NCBI RefSeq assembly: GCF_014648655.1
Contig: NZ_BMRN01000013.1
Location: forward strand, 1 to 64,000
Source of the DNA: Streptomyces atratus
GTDB taxonomy: Bacteria > Actinomycetota > Actinomycetes > Streptomycetales > Streptomycetaceae
DNA: 64,000 nt
Reading direction: 5' to 3'
In this document: piece by piece, positions 34,906 to 42,923 of the stretch
Numbering within the stretch: position 1 is the stretch's first letter
How the letters are laid out: each line of letters begins with the position of its first letter
The notes under the pieces: generated by a model
Seen by the model: only the letters and a program-made list of their open reading frames with translations
What the model was told of the DNA's origin: nothing
The model's database searches: none
Made by a program: the position numbers and the translations under genes

Positions 34906-34919
34906 TGTCGCTTTCGACA
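34906..34919. promoter_or_regulatory. Short dyad in the divergent epuRI/dehydrogenase promoter region
   Basis: tgtcg-cttt-cgaca, a 5-bp dyad, occurs here, and tgtcgaca occurs at 34861-34868. Both lie in the 178-base gap between divergent genes. Lrp/AsnC proteins bind loosely conserved dyads, so these are candidate sites only. Confidence 0.3.
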
Positions 34920-35026
34920 TGCCCAACCACCGTGAACTTCGGATTCAGTGAGATTGAGGCCCTCAGACAACGAATTTCATCGATCTGGGGTTGCCAGACC
35001 GACGAGTCCCGGTGCACAGTGGATGC

Positions 35027-35518
35027 GTGGCCAGTCGCAGCGCAGACTCCAGGACAGGGAACGGATCGTCCCCAGCGGTCGATGCCGTATCCCTCGCAAT
35101 CATCGAGCAGCTCCAGGAGGACGGGCGTCGTCCGTACGCCGCGATCGGCAAGGCCGTCGGCCTCTCCGAGGCGGCCGTGCGGCAGCGCGTCCAGAAGCTG
35201 CTCGACCAGGGCGTGATGCAGATCGTCGCCGTCACGGACCCGCTCACCGTGGGATTCCGACGACAGGCGATGGTCGGCATCAATGTCGACGGCGACCTCG
35301 ATCCCGTCGCCGAGGCGCTGTCGGCCATGGCCGAGTGCGAGTACGTGGTGATGACCGCGGGCTCCTTCGACCTGATGGTGGAGATCGTCTGCGAGGACGA
35401 CGACCACCTGCTGGAAACGATCAACAAACGCATCCGGGCCATCCCCGGTGTGCGCTCCACCGAGAGCTTTGTGTACCTGAAGCTCAAGAAGCAGACCTAT
35501 ATGTGGGGAACCCGATAG
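35027..35518 (+). CDS. epuRI: Lrp/AsnC family regulator, probable EpuRI orthologue
   Basis: 163 aa. The N-terminal helix-turn-helix is AVSLAIIEQLQEDGRRPYAAIGKAVGLSEAAVRQRVQKLLDQGVM in order, residues about 18-62, and the C-terminal RAM domain follows (GINVDGDLDPVAEALSAM, then YVVMTAGSFDLMVEIVCEDDDHLLETI). EpuRI (SCO5656, as I recall) represses glnA3 and controls ethanolamine and polyamine use in S. coelicolor; it sits between an aminotransferase and an aldehyde dehydrogenase, as this gene does. The start at GTG 35027 (MASRSADS) is the most family-like of several in-frame choices (34991, 35012). The aminotransferase GTG follows two bases after its stop. Confidence 0.75.
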   Translation: MASRSADSRTGNGSSPAVDAVSLAIIEQLQEDGRRPYAAIGKAVGLSEAAVRQRVQKLLDQGVMQIVAVTDPLTVGFRRQAMVGINVDGDLDPVAEALSAMAECEYVVMTAGSFDLMVEIVCEDDDHLLETINKRIRAIPGVRSTESFVYLKLKKQTYMWGTR

Positions 35519-35520
35519 CC

Positions 35521-36882
35521 GTGAGCAAGGACCTCAGCCGAACCGCGTACGACCACCTGTGGATGCATTTCACCCGCATGTCGGACTACGAGAACGCGCC
35601 CGTTCCCACCATCGTGCGTGGCGAGGGCACCTACATCTACGACGACCAGGGCAAGCGCTACCTCGACGGCCTGTCCGGCCTGTTCGTGGTCAACGCCGGT
35701 CACGGCCGTCACGAGCTCGCCGAGGCGGCGTACAAGCAGGGCCAGGAGCTGGGCTTCTTCCCGGTGTGGTCCTACGCCCACCCGAAGGCCGTCGAGCTGG
35801 CCGAGCGCCTCGCCGACTACGCGCCGGGCGACCTCAACAAGGTCTTCTTCACCACCGGTGGCGGCGAAGCCGTGGAGACCGCCTGGAAGCTGGCCAAGCA
35901 GTACTTCAAGCTCCAGGGCAAGCCGACCAAGTACAAGGTCATCTCGCGTGCGGTCGCCTACCACGGCACCCCGCAGGGCGCCCTGTCGATCACCGGCCTG
36001 CCGGCTCTGAAGGCCCCCTTCGAGCCGCTGGTCCCCGGCGCGCACAAGGTGCCGAACACGAACATCTACCGCGCCCCGATCCACGGCGACGACCCGGAGG
36101 CCTTCGGCCGCTGGGCCGCCGACCAGATCGAGCAGGAGATCCTCTTCGAGGGCCCGGACACCGTCGCCGCGGTCTTCCTGGAGCCGGTGCAGAACGCAGG
36201 CGGCTGCTTCCCGCCGCCGCCCGGATACTTCCAGCGCGTGCGCGAGATCTGCGACAAGTACGACGTGCTGCTCGTCTCCGACGAGGTCATCTGCGCCTTC
36301 GGCCGTCTCGGCACGATGTTCGCCTGCGACAAGTTCGGCTACGTGCCGGACATGATCACCTGCGCCAAGGGCATGACCTCGGGCTACTCCCCGATCGGTG
36401 CCTGCATCGTCTCGGACCGCATCGCCGCGCCGTTCTACGAGGGTGGCAACACCTTCCTGCACGGCTACACCTTCGGTGGCCACCCGGTCTCCGCGGCGGT
36501 CGGCCTCGCCAACCTCGACATCTTCGAGCGCGAGGGCCTCAACCAGCACGTCCTGGACAACGAGAACGCCTTCTACACGACGCTGCAGAAGCTGCTCGAC
36601 CTGCCGATCGTCGGCGATGTCCGCGGCAACGGCTTCTTCTACGGCATCGAGCTGGTGAAGGACAAGGCCACCAAGGAGACCTTCAGCGACGAGGAGACCG
36701 AGCGCGTCCTGTACGGCTTCCTCTCCAAGGCGCTGTACGACAACGGCCTGTACTGCCGGGCCGACGACCGCGGCGACCCGGTCGTCCAGCTCGCGCCGCC
36801 GCTGGTCTCCGACCAGTCGACGTTCGACGAGATCGAGGGCATTCTGCGGACCGTCCTCACCGAGGCGTGGACCAAGCTCTGA
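35521..36882 (+). CDS. Class III aminotransferase (putrescine/omega-amino acid type)
   Basis: 453 aa, PLP fold type I. Landmarks: YDHLWMHFTRMSDYENAPVPTIVRGEG at the N-terminus, NAGHGRHELAEAAYKQ, TTGGGEAVETAWKLAKQY near residue 115, SRAVAYHGTPQGALSITG near 145, DEVICAFGRLGTMF near 255, and the PLP Lys in CAKGMTSGYSPIGA near 282. This omega-aminotransferase type acts on diamines or beta-amino acids with pyruvate as acceptor. Beside an AsnC regulator and an aminobutyraldehyde dehydrogenase, putrescine or glutamylated putrescine is the most reasonable substrate, giving 4-aminobutyraldehyde. GTG start at 35521; a strong hairpin lies 170 bases after the stop. Confidence 0.85.
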   Translation: MSKDLSRTAYDHLWMHFTRMSDYENAPVPTIVRGEGTYIYDDQGKRYLDGLSGLFVVNAGHGRHELAEAAYKQGQELGFFPVWSYAHPKAVELAERLADYAPGDLNKVFFTTGGGEAVETAWKLAKQYFKLQGKPTKYKVISRAVAYHGTPQGALSITGLPALKAPFEPLVPGAHKVPNTNIYRAPIHGDDPEAFGRWAADQIEQEILFEGPDTVAAVFLEPVQNAGGCFPPPPGYFQRVREICDKYDVLLVSDEVICAFGRLGTMFACDKFGYVPDMITCAKGMTSGYSPIGACIVSDRIAAPFYEGGNTFLHGYTFGGHPVSAAVGLANLDIFEREGLNQHVLDNENAFYTTLQKLLDLPIVGDVRGNGFFYGIELVKDKATKETFSDEETERVLYGFLSKALYDNGLYCRADDRGDPVVQLAPPLVSDQSTFDEIEGILRTVLTEAWTKL

Positions 36883-37053
36883 CCGGCCGTTCGATCGGCT
36901 GACCGGCCACGGACCGGGCAGCCGATCGCCCCTGTCCGCCCGTCCGCCCGACGGGCCAGGATCCCTCCGGCCATGATCGGCCGGACGGCCCTGCGGCTTG
37001 ACCACCGGTTGACCACCGCTTGACCGGCCTCCAGCGGTCATTTCATACGGTCC

Positions 37054-37105
37054 ACACGGCCCGGATGCGCCCATTCGAGTGGGATGGAGCGCACCCGGGC
37101 CGTGT
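37054..37105. other. Long interrupted hairpin upstream of the ABC exporter genes
   Basis: acacggcccgg at 37054 pairs exactly with ccgggccgtgt at 37095-37105, and inner pairs (tgcgc/gcgca, ccca/tggg) extend it into a long imperfect stem. It may terminate the aminotransferase transcript or structure the leader of the ABC operon. A second small hairpin (tccccc-gtaa-ggggga) lies at about 37169-37184, just upstream of the next start. Confidence 0.55.
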
Positions 37106-37216
37106 GCTGTGCCCACACCGCGGTTCGAATCCTTACGGTGCCGAGTGACCGATCGGCACCCTCTTCGTTCCCCCGTAAGGGGGACGGGACATACGATCTG
37201 AACCGAGGAGTACGCC

Positions 37217-37954
37217 ATGGAGGCCCCGCCGGACAACGACGTGATCTGGGCGCGTTCCCTGCACCACTCCCACAACGGCTCACCCGCACTCAGTGGAGTC
37301 TCCGTGGGTGTCCACGACGGCGAGATCCTCGCCGTGACCGGCCCCAGGGGCAGCGGCAAGACGACCCTGCTGCACTGCCTCTCCGGTCAACTGGTGCCCC
37401 AGCAGGGCGAGGTGTGGTTCAACAGCGTCCCCGTCCACACCATGGGCCCCCGCTTGCGCGAACGGCTGCGCCGCGACAAGTTCGGCTGGATCGCCCCCGA
37501 GCCCCAGCTCGTACCGGAGCTGAACGCCTGGGAGAACGTGGCTCTTCCGCTGCTGCTGCGCGGCGCCCCGCACCGGGAGGCGAAGAAGACCGGGCTGGAG
37601 TGGCTGGAGCGGCTGGACATCGGCGTGTGCGCCAAGAAGCGGCCGCACACGCTGCTCCAGGGGCAGCGCCAGCGGATCGCCGTGGCCCGCGCGCTGGCCG
37701 CCTCTCCCTCGGTGATCTTCGCCGACGAACCGACCGCGGCCCTGCACCGCGCCGACCGGACGCATGTGCTGCGCACCCTCACCAGCGCGGCCCGCTCGCA
37801 CGGCATCACGGTCGTGCTCGCCACCCATGACGCGGAGGTCGCCACCCTCGCCGACCGTACGGTCCCGTTGCTGGACGGCCGCCCCGTCGCCACCGTCGCC
37901 CTGCCCGGCGTATCCGATGCGGAGGGCAGGGCGGCGTGCTCGCTCTCCGTCTAG
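37217..37954 (+). CDS. ABC transporter ATP-binding protein (LolD/MacB-like) with atypical signature
   Basis: 245 aa. Walker A is GPRGSGKTT near residues 41-49, Walker B is VIFADEPTAALHRAD near 172, and the switch His is in ATHDAEVATLADRT. The signature motif, normally LSGGQ, is LLQGQRQRIAVARA, so the two Gly-Ser positions are altered. The size and the DEPTAALH sequence are those of export-type ATPases of the LolD/MacB group. The start at 37217 lies ten bases after GAGGAG. Its last 19 bases overlap the permease gene. The pair would extrude or move a lipophilic substrate; which is not known. Confidence 0.8.
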   Translation: MEAPPDNDVIWARSLHHSHNGSPALSGVSVGVHDGEILAVTGPRGSGKTTLLHCLSGQLVPQQGEVWFNSVPVHTMGPRLRERLRRDKFGWIAPEPQLVPELNAWENVALPLLLRGAPHREAKKTGLEWLERLDIGVCAKKRPHTLLQGQRQRIAVARALAASPSVIFADEPTAALHRADRTHVLRTLTSAARSHGITVVLATHDAEVATLADRTVPLLDGRPVATVALPGVSDAEGRAACSLSV

Positions 37955-39105
37955 CCCGGAGTACCCATCCACTGGCCCTGATGCGGCGACTGCTGGTCGC
38001 GGCCGCCTCCGCCGGGGTCGGCTTCCTGCTGCTGTGCGCCCTGGGCTACGCATCGGGGCACCCGGCGCACTCCGCCGCGGCCGTGCTGCGGCTGCTGTGG
38101 TGCTTCGTACCGCTCGCCGCCACCGTGCAGTTCGCGGTCGCGGTGGCCCGTACGGACCCGAGCACCCGGCCACGCTCCGGGCTGTCCGCCGTGGGCCTCG
38201 GGCCGGTCAGGCTCACGGTGCTCGCCGCGGTCTCCACCGCCGTCTCCTGCACCCTCGGGTCGATGGTGGCGCTGCTGCTCTTCCTGCATCTGCGCGGCAA
38301 TCTGTCCGGGCTGCCGTTCGACGGTGCGGCGGCAGGGCTGCTCGACGCGGACGCCCCGCTGCCGCTTGCGGCCGTACTCGTGCTGCTGGCCCTGGCCCCG
38401 GTGGCCGCGGCCACGGCGTGCGGGCTGGCGCTGCGTGCCCGGCCGGTCTCGGCGACGGTCCCGGACGACGTGCCGGAGGACCGGCCACCCGCTTCGGTGA
38501 CGCCCCCGACCGGGCTGCCGTGGGGGGTGGCGCTGATCGCGGCCGGCCTCGCCGTGGAGGCGTACCTGAGCCGCGACGAGGGGCGCAGCCTGCTCCCGCT
38601 CCCCGGCAGGTTCGACGCCACCCCGGCCGGAGTGCTGGCAGGGTGGACGCTGACGGCGATCGGCCTGGCCATGGCCGGACCCGGCCTGGCATATCTCTGC
38701 GGGCGGCTGCTCCAGGCGGTGCGGCCCGGCGCCGTACGGCTGCTGGCCGGCCGGGCGCTGATGGGCGAAGCGCGCCGGATCGGCGGGCCGCTCGGTGTGG
38801 TCTGTGCGGTGCTCTCCGCGGTGATCGCCGCCTACGCGCTGTACGGGACGGGGCCGCGCCCCTTCGGCCCGCTCACGGCACTGGGCGCGGTGCTCGTCCT
38901 CGGCTGTACGTCGGCGACGCTGCTGACCTCGGCGCTGGAGGCGAAGCAGAACCGCACCCGGACGGCGCGGGCGCTGCTGCGGCTGGGTGCCCCGGCCTCG
39001 GTACTGTGGGCCGCGACGGCCCTGCGCGCCGCCGCGCTGCTCGTCGTCTTCGCCCCGTTGACCTGGCTGGTCGCCGAGCTGGCGGCGCTGCCGCTGACGG
39101 CCTGA
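37936..39105 (+). CDS. FtsX/MacB-like ABC transporter permease (half-type)
   Basis: 389 aa with about eight hydrophobic spans, in two groups of roughly 12-130 and 200-385 separated by a Pro-rich polar loop (PDDVPEDRPPASVTPP). The C-terminal set (VCAVLSAVIAAYAL, AVLVLGCTSATLLTSALEAKQNRTRTARALLRLGAPASVL) shows the core of membrane-exporter permeases. It shares an operon, and 19 bases, with the ATPase gene upstream. The GTG start at 37936 sits inside the ATPase coding sequence. Substrate unknown. Confidence 0.72.
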   Translation: MLALRLARSTHPLALMRRLLVAAASAGVGFLLLCALGYASGHPAHSAAAVLRLLWCFVPLAATVQFAVAVARTDPSTRPRSGLSAVGLGPVRLTVLAAVSTAVSCTLGSMVALLLFLHLRGNLSGLPFDGAAAGLLDADAPLPLAAVLVLLALAPVAAATACGLALRARPVSATVPDDVPEDRPPASVTPPTGLPWGVALIAAGLAVEAYLSRDEGRSLLPLPGRFDATPAGVLAGWTLTAIGLAMAGPGLAYLCGRLLQAVRPGAVRLLAGRALMGEARRIGGPLGVVCAVLSAVIAAYALYGTGPRPFGPLTALGAVLVLGCTSATLLTSALEAKQNRTRTARALLRLGAPASVLWAATALRAAALLVVFAPLTWLVAELAALPLTA

Positions 39106-39160
39106 GGACGCCGGGTCCCGGCCACGCCCGTGCACCTCGGCCGCTACGTAGCATGACAAT

Positions 39161-39435
39161 GTGGACAACCCGGACGACAGCAATCCCGTACCCGGCCCGG
39201 AGATCGAGTCGCTCGCCGAATTCGACGCGGTGGTCGCCTCCGGGAGGCTGGCCGGACACCGGGTCCAGTCCGTCGACCTGACGGACCGGGGGGCCGCCCT
39301 GCCGGCCACCGGTAAGGCCGGTGCCTGCCCGTGTGGCCACTGCTGCGCGCGCTGGCCGGCAGCCGGCCGATCGCGCTCGTCGACACGGTGGACGAGGCCG
39401 CCGGGGCGCTCGCCCGGTTGTCGGCGAAGCGGTAG
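39161..39435 (+). pseudogene. LOG-family (lysine-decarboxylase-like) gene with large internal deletion
   Basis: From GTG 39161, residues 1-47 match the start of a Streptomyces LOG-family protein (PEIESLAEFDAVVASGRLAGHRVQSVDLTDR). The sequence then jumps frame and continues with the extreme C-terminus, LPVWPLLRALAGSRPIALVDTVDEAAGALARLSAKR, closing at TAG 39433-39435. The central roughly 280-300 residues, including the Rossmann-fold PGGxGTxxE nucleotide-binding motif, are gone. The deletion point is within gccggtgc at about 39319-39326. The gene cannot function. LOG proteins normally release nucleotide bases from cytokinin-like nucleotides; in Streptomyces the role is uncertain. Confidence 0.78.
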
Positions 39436-39447
39436 GCCGAGGCCGTT

Positions 39448-39900
39448 TCAGAGGGACGCGAGACGGGCCACGAGCGCGTCGAAGAAGGCCTCCCAGCCGT
39501 CCTCGGCGGCCGCGTACTGCTCTGCCGTGAGGTTGCCGCCGCGCTGCTTGAAGACCATTTCGGTGGTCTTGTCGCCGCGGTCGGTGAAGGTGACGGTGAC
39601 GGTCTCGCCCTCGATGCCGGCGGGTGCGGTGGCGTCCTTCAGCGTGAACACCAACCGCTCGGGGGCAAGGACCTCGCGGTAGACCCCGTGGAAGGGCATC
39701 TCGGTGCCCGGCACCACGAGGACCAGGCTCCAGGCGCCGCCCGGCCTGACATCCATCGACACCCGGTCGAGCGGCACCTCGGCGTCCCCGCCGTACCAGG
39801 CGGCGAAGTGCTCGGGCGTCGTCCATGCCTCGAAGACCAGTTCCCGCGGGGCGTCGAGGATGCGGGTGATGTCGATGCCCTCGCGTGCTGACTGAGTCAT
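39448..39900 (-). CDS. SRPBCC domain protein, AHSA1 family
   Basis: 150 aa, one START-like domain. It has the conserved ITRILDAPRELVFEAWTTPEHFAAWYGG start and the closing EQYAAAEDGWEAFFDALVARLASL helix. These proteins bind hydrophobic ligands and often sit behind an ArsR regulator. Here the upstream region carries an apparent ArsR remnant. The start at 39900 (MTQSARE) has GAAGGAC upstream; the longer reading to 40053 is a shadow. Confidence 0.82.
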   Translation of the reverse strand: MTQSAREGIDITRILDAPRELVFEAWTTPEHFAAWYGGDAEVPLDRVSMDVRPGGAWSLVLVVPGTEMPFHGVYREVLAPERLVFTLKDATAPAGIEGETVTVTFTDRGDKTTEMVFKQRGGNLTAEQYAAAEDGWEAFFDALVARLASL

Positions 39901-40090
39901 TGTTCCCGTCCTTCTCGGAGTCGTTCCCGGGTCTGCCGCATGTCCTCCCCCAGCTTGCACGGACACCACTGCGCCGACCTGCCGCGTGTGATCGGTCCGG
40001 GCCGCTCCAGCAGTTCCGGACGCCGGGAGACTGCGGGCACGATCGTCGGACACGGCTCGGCCGGTCGAGTGAACCCGGCGCCGGACGCGC
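39901..40090 (-). pseudogene. Probable ArsR-family regulator remnant
   Basis: In the minus frame ending at the overlapping ATGA of the SRPBCC gene, LLERPGPITRGRSAQWCPCKL resembles the recognition-helix-to-wing end of ArsR repressors usually found before SRPBCC genes. Nothing else of the gene is recognisable, so this is a low-confidence call. Confidence 0.35.
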
Positions 40091-40098
40091 GAGGCCGG

Positions 40099-41124
40099 TC
40101 AGAAGACGGCGGGCAGGACGACGGTCTCCGCCGCGTCGAAGCCGACCCCGACCGTCGCGCCCTCCTCCGGGGCGTCCCGCAGCGCACACTCCGCCTCCAG
40201 GACCGGACCGCCCACCGGCGTCAGCTGTACGGCGACACGGTTGCCCCGGAACGTACGCGTCCGGACCGTGCAGCGCAGCCCCCCGTCCGGGGAGCCGATC
40301 CGGACCCCGGACGGGCGCACCAGCAGATCGCACGCCCCCTGCGGCGATCCCTTGGGCACCGGCACCTTGCCCCACACCGTGTCGGCGGTCGTACCGGCCA
40401 CCGTCGCCTCCACCACGTTGTCGAAGCCGAGGAACCGGGCGACGAAGGCGGAGGCGGGCTGCTGCCAGACCTCCAATGGGGTGCCCACCTGGGCGATCCG
40501 CCCGTCGCGCATCACGACCACCCGGTCGGCGAGGGCGAACGCCTCGCCCTGGTCGTGGGTGACGGCGAGCACCGTCGTACCCAACCGTCCGAAGAGAGTG
40601 CGCAGTTCGACGACGAGCCGTTCACGCAGCCCGCGGTCGAGCTGGCCGAGCGGCTCGTCCAGCATCAGCAGCTTCGGGCTCGGCGCGAGCGCCCTCGCGA
40701 GGGCGACACGCTGCTGCTCACCGCCGGACAGCGCGGCGACGGCCCGTCGTTCGGAGCCGGGCAGGCCCACCAGGTCGAGGAGTTCACCGACCCTGCGCTC
40801 CTGATCGCGCCGCGACACCCCGCGCATCCGCAGCCCGAAGGCGACATTGGCGCCGACATCCCGGTGCGGGAAGAGCTGGTGGTCCTGGAACATCAGGCCG
40901 AGTCCACGCCGGTGCACCGGCACCCCGGCCTGGTCCGCGCCGTCCAGCAGCACCCGGCCGCCGTCCGGCGGGTGCAGTCCGGCGACCACCCGCAGCAGGG
41001 TCGACTTGCCGCTGCCGCTCGGCCCCAGCACGCACACGATCTCGTGCTCGGCGACCTCCAGATCCACCCTGTCGAGTGCCGCCCGCGCACCGAAGCGGAC
41101 CGTGGCCGATTCCAGTGTCAGCAT
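40099..41124 (-). CDS. thiQ: Thiamine ABC transporter ATP-binding protein
   Basis: 341 aa. Walker A GPSGSGKST near residues 34-42, Q-loop MFQDHQLFPH near 76, signature LSGGEQQRVALARAL near 128, Walker B LLMLDEPLGQLD near 149, switch His in AVTHDQGEAFALAD. A C-terminal domain of about 110 residues follows (VRPSGVRIGSPDGG). It energises ThiP for thiamine, thiamine phosphate or TPP import. It is the last gene of thiB-thiP-thiQ, with two bases between ThiP's stop and its ATG. The whole operon follows a TPP riboswitch, which is strong support for thiamine rather than iron as substrate. Confidence 0.88.
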   Translation of the reverse strand: MLTLESATVRFGARAALDRVDLEVAEHEIVCVLGPSGSGKSTLLRVVAGLHPPDGGRVLLDGADQAGVPVHRRGLGLMFQDHQLFPHRDVGANVAFGLRMRGVSRRDQERRVGELLDLVGLPGSERRAVAALSGGEQQRVALARALAPSPKLLMLDEPLGQLDRGLRERLVVELRTLFGRLGTTVLAVTHDQGEAFALADRVVVMRDGRIAQVGTPLEVWQQPASAFVARFLGFDNVVEATVAGTTADTVWGKVPVPKGSPQGACDLLVRPSGVRIGSPDGGLRCTVRTRTFRGNRVAVQLTPVGGPVLEAECALRDAPEEGATVGVGFDAAETVVLPAVF

Positions 41125-41126
41125 CT

Positions 41127-42923
41127 CTAGAACTCCCCGGATCGGTCCGTGCGGATACGTTCGAGCAGCAGCAGCGACAGGGCGCAGACCGCCATCAGAA
41201 TGGTGCTGAGGGCCATCGCCTGGCCGTAGTTGAGCTCCCCGGCCCGCCCCAGCAGACGGGCCACGGCCACCGGCAGCGTCGGGCGGTCGGGCCGAGCGAT
41301 GAACACCGTCGCGCCGAACTCACCGAGCGACACGGCGAACGCGAACCCGGCCGCGACCAGCAACGCCCGCCGCACCAGCGGCAGATCGACCTCCCGCCAG
41401 GCCCGCAGGGGTGACGCCCCGAGCACCGCGGCCGCCTCCCTCAGCCGGCCGTCCACCGCCCGCAGGACCGGCAGCATGGTCCGTACGACGAAGGGCACAC
41501 CGACCAGCGCCTGGGCGAGCGGCACCAGAATCCATGAAGTCCGCAGATCCAGCGGCGGCTTGTCCAGGGTGATCAGAAAGCCGAAGCCGACGGTGACCGC
41601 GGACACCCCGAGCGGCAGCATCAGCAAGGCGTCGAAGCCGCGGACGAGCCGCCCCCCGCGCCGGGTCAGCGCCGCGGCGGCGAGCCCGCCGATGACCAGC
41701 GCGATGACGGTCGCGACCAGTGCGTACTGAGTTGAGTTCCAGATCGCTTCGAGCGGGGCGACCAGGAACGTACCGCCGCCGGCGTCGGCGGACCGCAGGG
41801 CGCGGTAGAAGTCGAAGCCATGGCCGCCAGGTGTGTCCAGCGAGCGCTCGACCAGCACCCCGAGCGGCAGCAGTATCAGCACGAGCACGGTCAGCAGCAC
41901 CCCGCAGAGCAGCGCCCACTGCCCGGCGCCGCGCGGCCTGCGGGCGGTCTGTGCCGGGTCGACCAGCTTCAGCGCGGTCTCCCTGCGCCGTACGGTCCAC
42001 GCATGAACGGCGAGGATCGCGCCGACCGCGGCGAACTGCACCAGCGTCAGCACGGCGGCTGTCGGCAGGGCGAGCAGTTGGGCGGTCTGCCGGTAGATCT
42101 CCACCTCCAGCGTGGAGTACCCCGGGCCGCCGAGGATCTGTACGACCCCGAAGGAGGTGAAGGTGAAGAGGAAGACCATCAGCGCGGCGGCAGCCACGGC
42201 GGGCGCGAGGGCCGGCAGGGTGACCCGCCGCCAGGCGGCGAACCGTCCGGCGCCCAGCACCCGGGCGGCCTCCTCCTGTCGCGGGTCGAGCTGTGACCAC
42301 AGCCCGCCCACGGTCCGCACGACCACCGCGTAGTTGAAGAAGACATGGGCAAGCAGAATTGCCCAGACGGTGGTGTCGAGCCGTACGCCCCAGAGTTCGT
42401 CGAGGAACCCGCCGCGTCCCAGCAGCGCCAGGAAGGCGGTCCCGACGACGACGGTCGGCAGGACGAACGGCACGGTGACGACCGCCCGCAGCAGTTGTTT
42501 GCCGGGGAAGTCGAAGCGGGCGAAGACATAGGCGCCGGGCAGCGCGATCAGCAGGGTCAGCGCGGTCGAGGCGAGCGCCTGCCAGGTGGTGAACCAGAGG
42601 ACGTCGCGAATGTCCGGCCGGATCAGCACCTCGCCGATCCGGCCGAACTGCCAGACGCCGTCGGCCTTCAGCCCGCGGCCGACGATCGCGGCGACGGGGT
42701 AGGCGAAGAACAGCGCGAAGAACGCGACGGGCACGGCCATCAGGCCGAGCCGCACCGCGCTCCCCCGCCACGCCTTTGCGCGCACCGGGTTCGCGTGCCA
42801 GGAGCGGGCGCGCGGCCTCTTCCCGCGCGGCCCCTCCCCGTGCTCGCTCTTCCCGCCCGCGTCCGTTCCGCGTACGGGAGTCTTCGCTACTTCACTACGA
42901 GCGAGGACCACGACTGGACCCAC
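41127..42923 (-). CDS. thiP: Thiamine ABC transporter permease (fused two-domain)
   Basis: 598 aa: two permease halves joined in one chain, with 12 spans in total and two EAA loops (EEAARVLGAGRFAAWRRVTLP near 224 and LREAAAVLGASPLRAWREVDLP near 495). This fused form is the normal ThiP layout. It forms the membrane channel for thiamine uptake. The N-terminal 60 residues are polar and variable. The GTG at 42923 would overlap thiB by 37 bases; a GTG at 42785 just before the first span is an alternative, so the start is uncertain. Follows thiB in one operon under the TPP riboswitch. Confidence 0.85.
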   Translation of the reverse strand: MGPVVVLARSEVAKTPVRGTDAGGKSEHGEGPRGKRPRARSWHANPVRAKAWRGSAVRLGLMAVPVAFFALFFAYPVAAIVGRGLKADGVWQFGRIGEVLIRPDIRDVLWFTTWQALASTALTLLIALPGAYVFARFDFPGKQLLRAVVTVPFVLPTVVVGTAFLALLGRGGFLDELWGVRLDTTVWAILLAHVFFNYAVVVRTVGGLWSQLDPRQEEAARVLGAGRFAAWRRVTLPALAPAVAAAALMVFLFTFTSFGVVQILGGPGYSTLEVEIYRQTAQLLALPTAAVLTLVQFAAVGAILAVHAWTVRRRETALKLVDPAQTARRPRGAGQWALLCGVLLTVLVLILLPLGVLVERSLDTPGGHGFDFYRALRSADAGGGTFLVAPLEAIWNSTQYALVATVIALVIGGLAAAALTRRGGRLVRGFDALLMLPLGVSAVTVGFGFLITLDKPPLDLRTSWILVPLAQALVGVPFVVRTMLPVLRAVDGRLREAAAVLGASPLRAWREVDLPLVRRALLVAAGFAFAVSLGEFGATVFIARPDRPTLPVAVARLLGRAGELNYGQAMALSTILMAVCALSLLLLERIRTDRSGEF

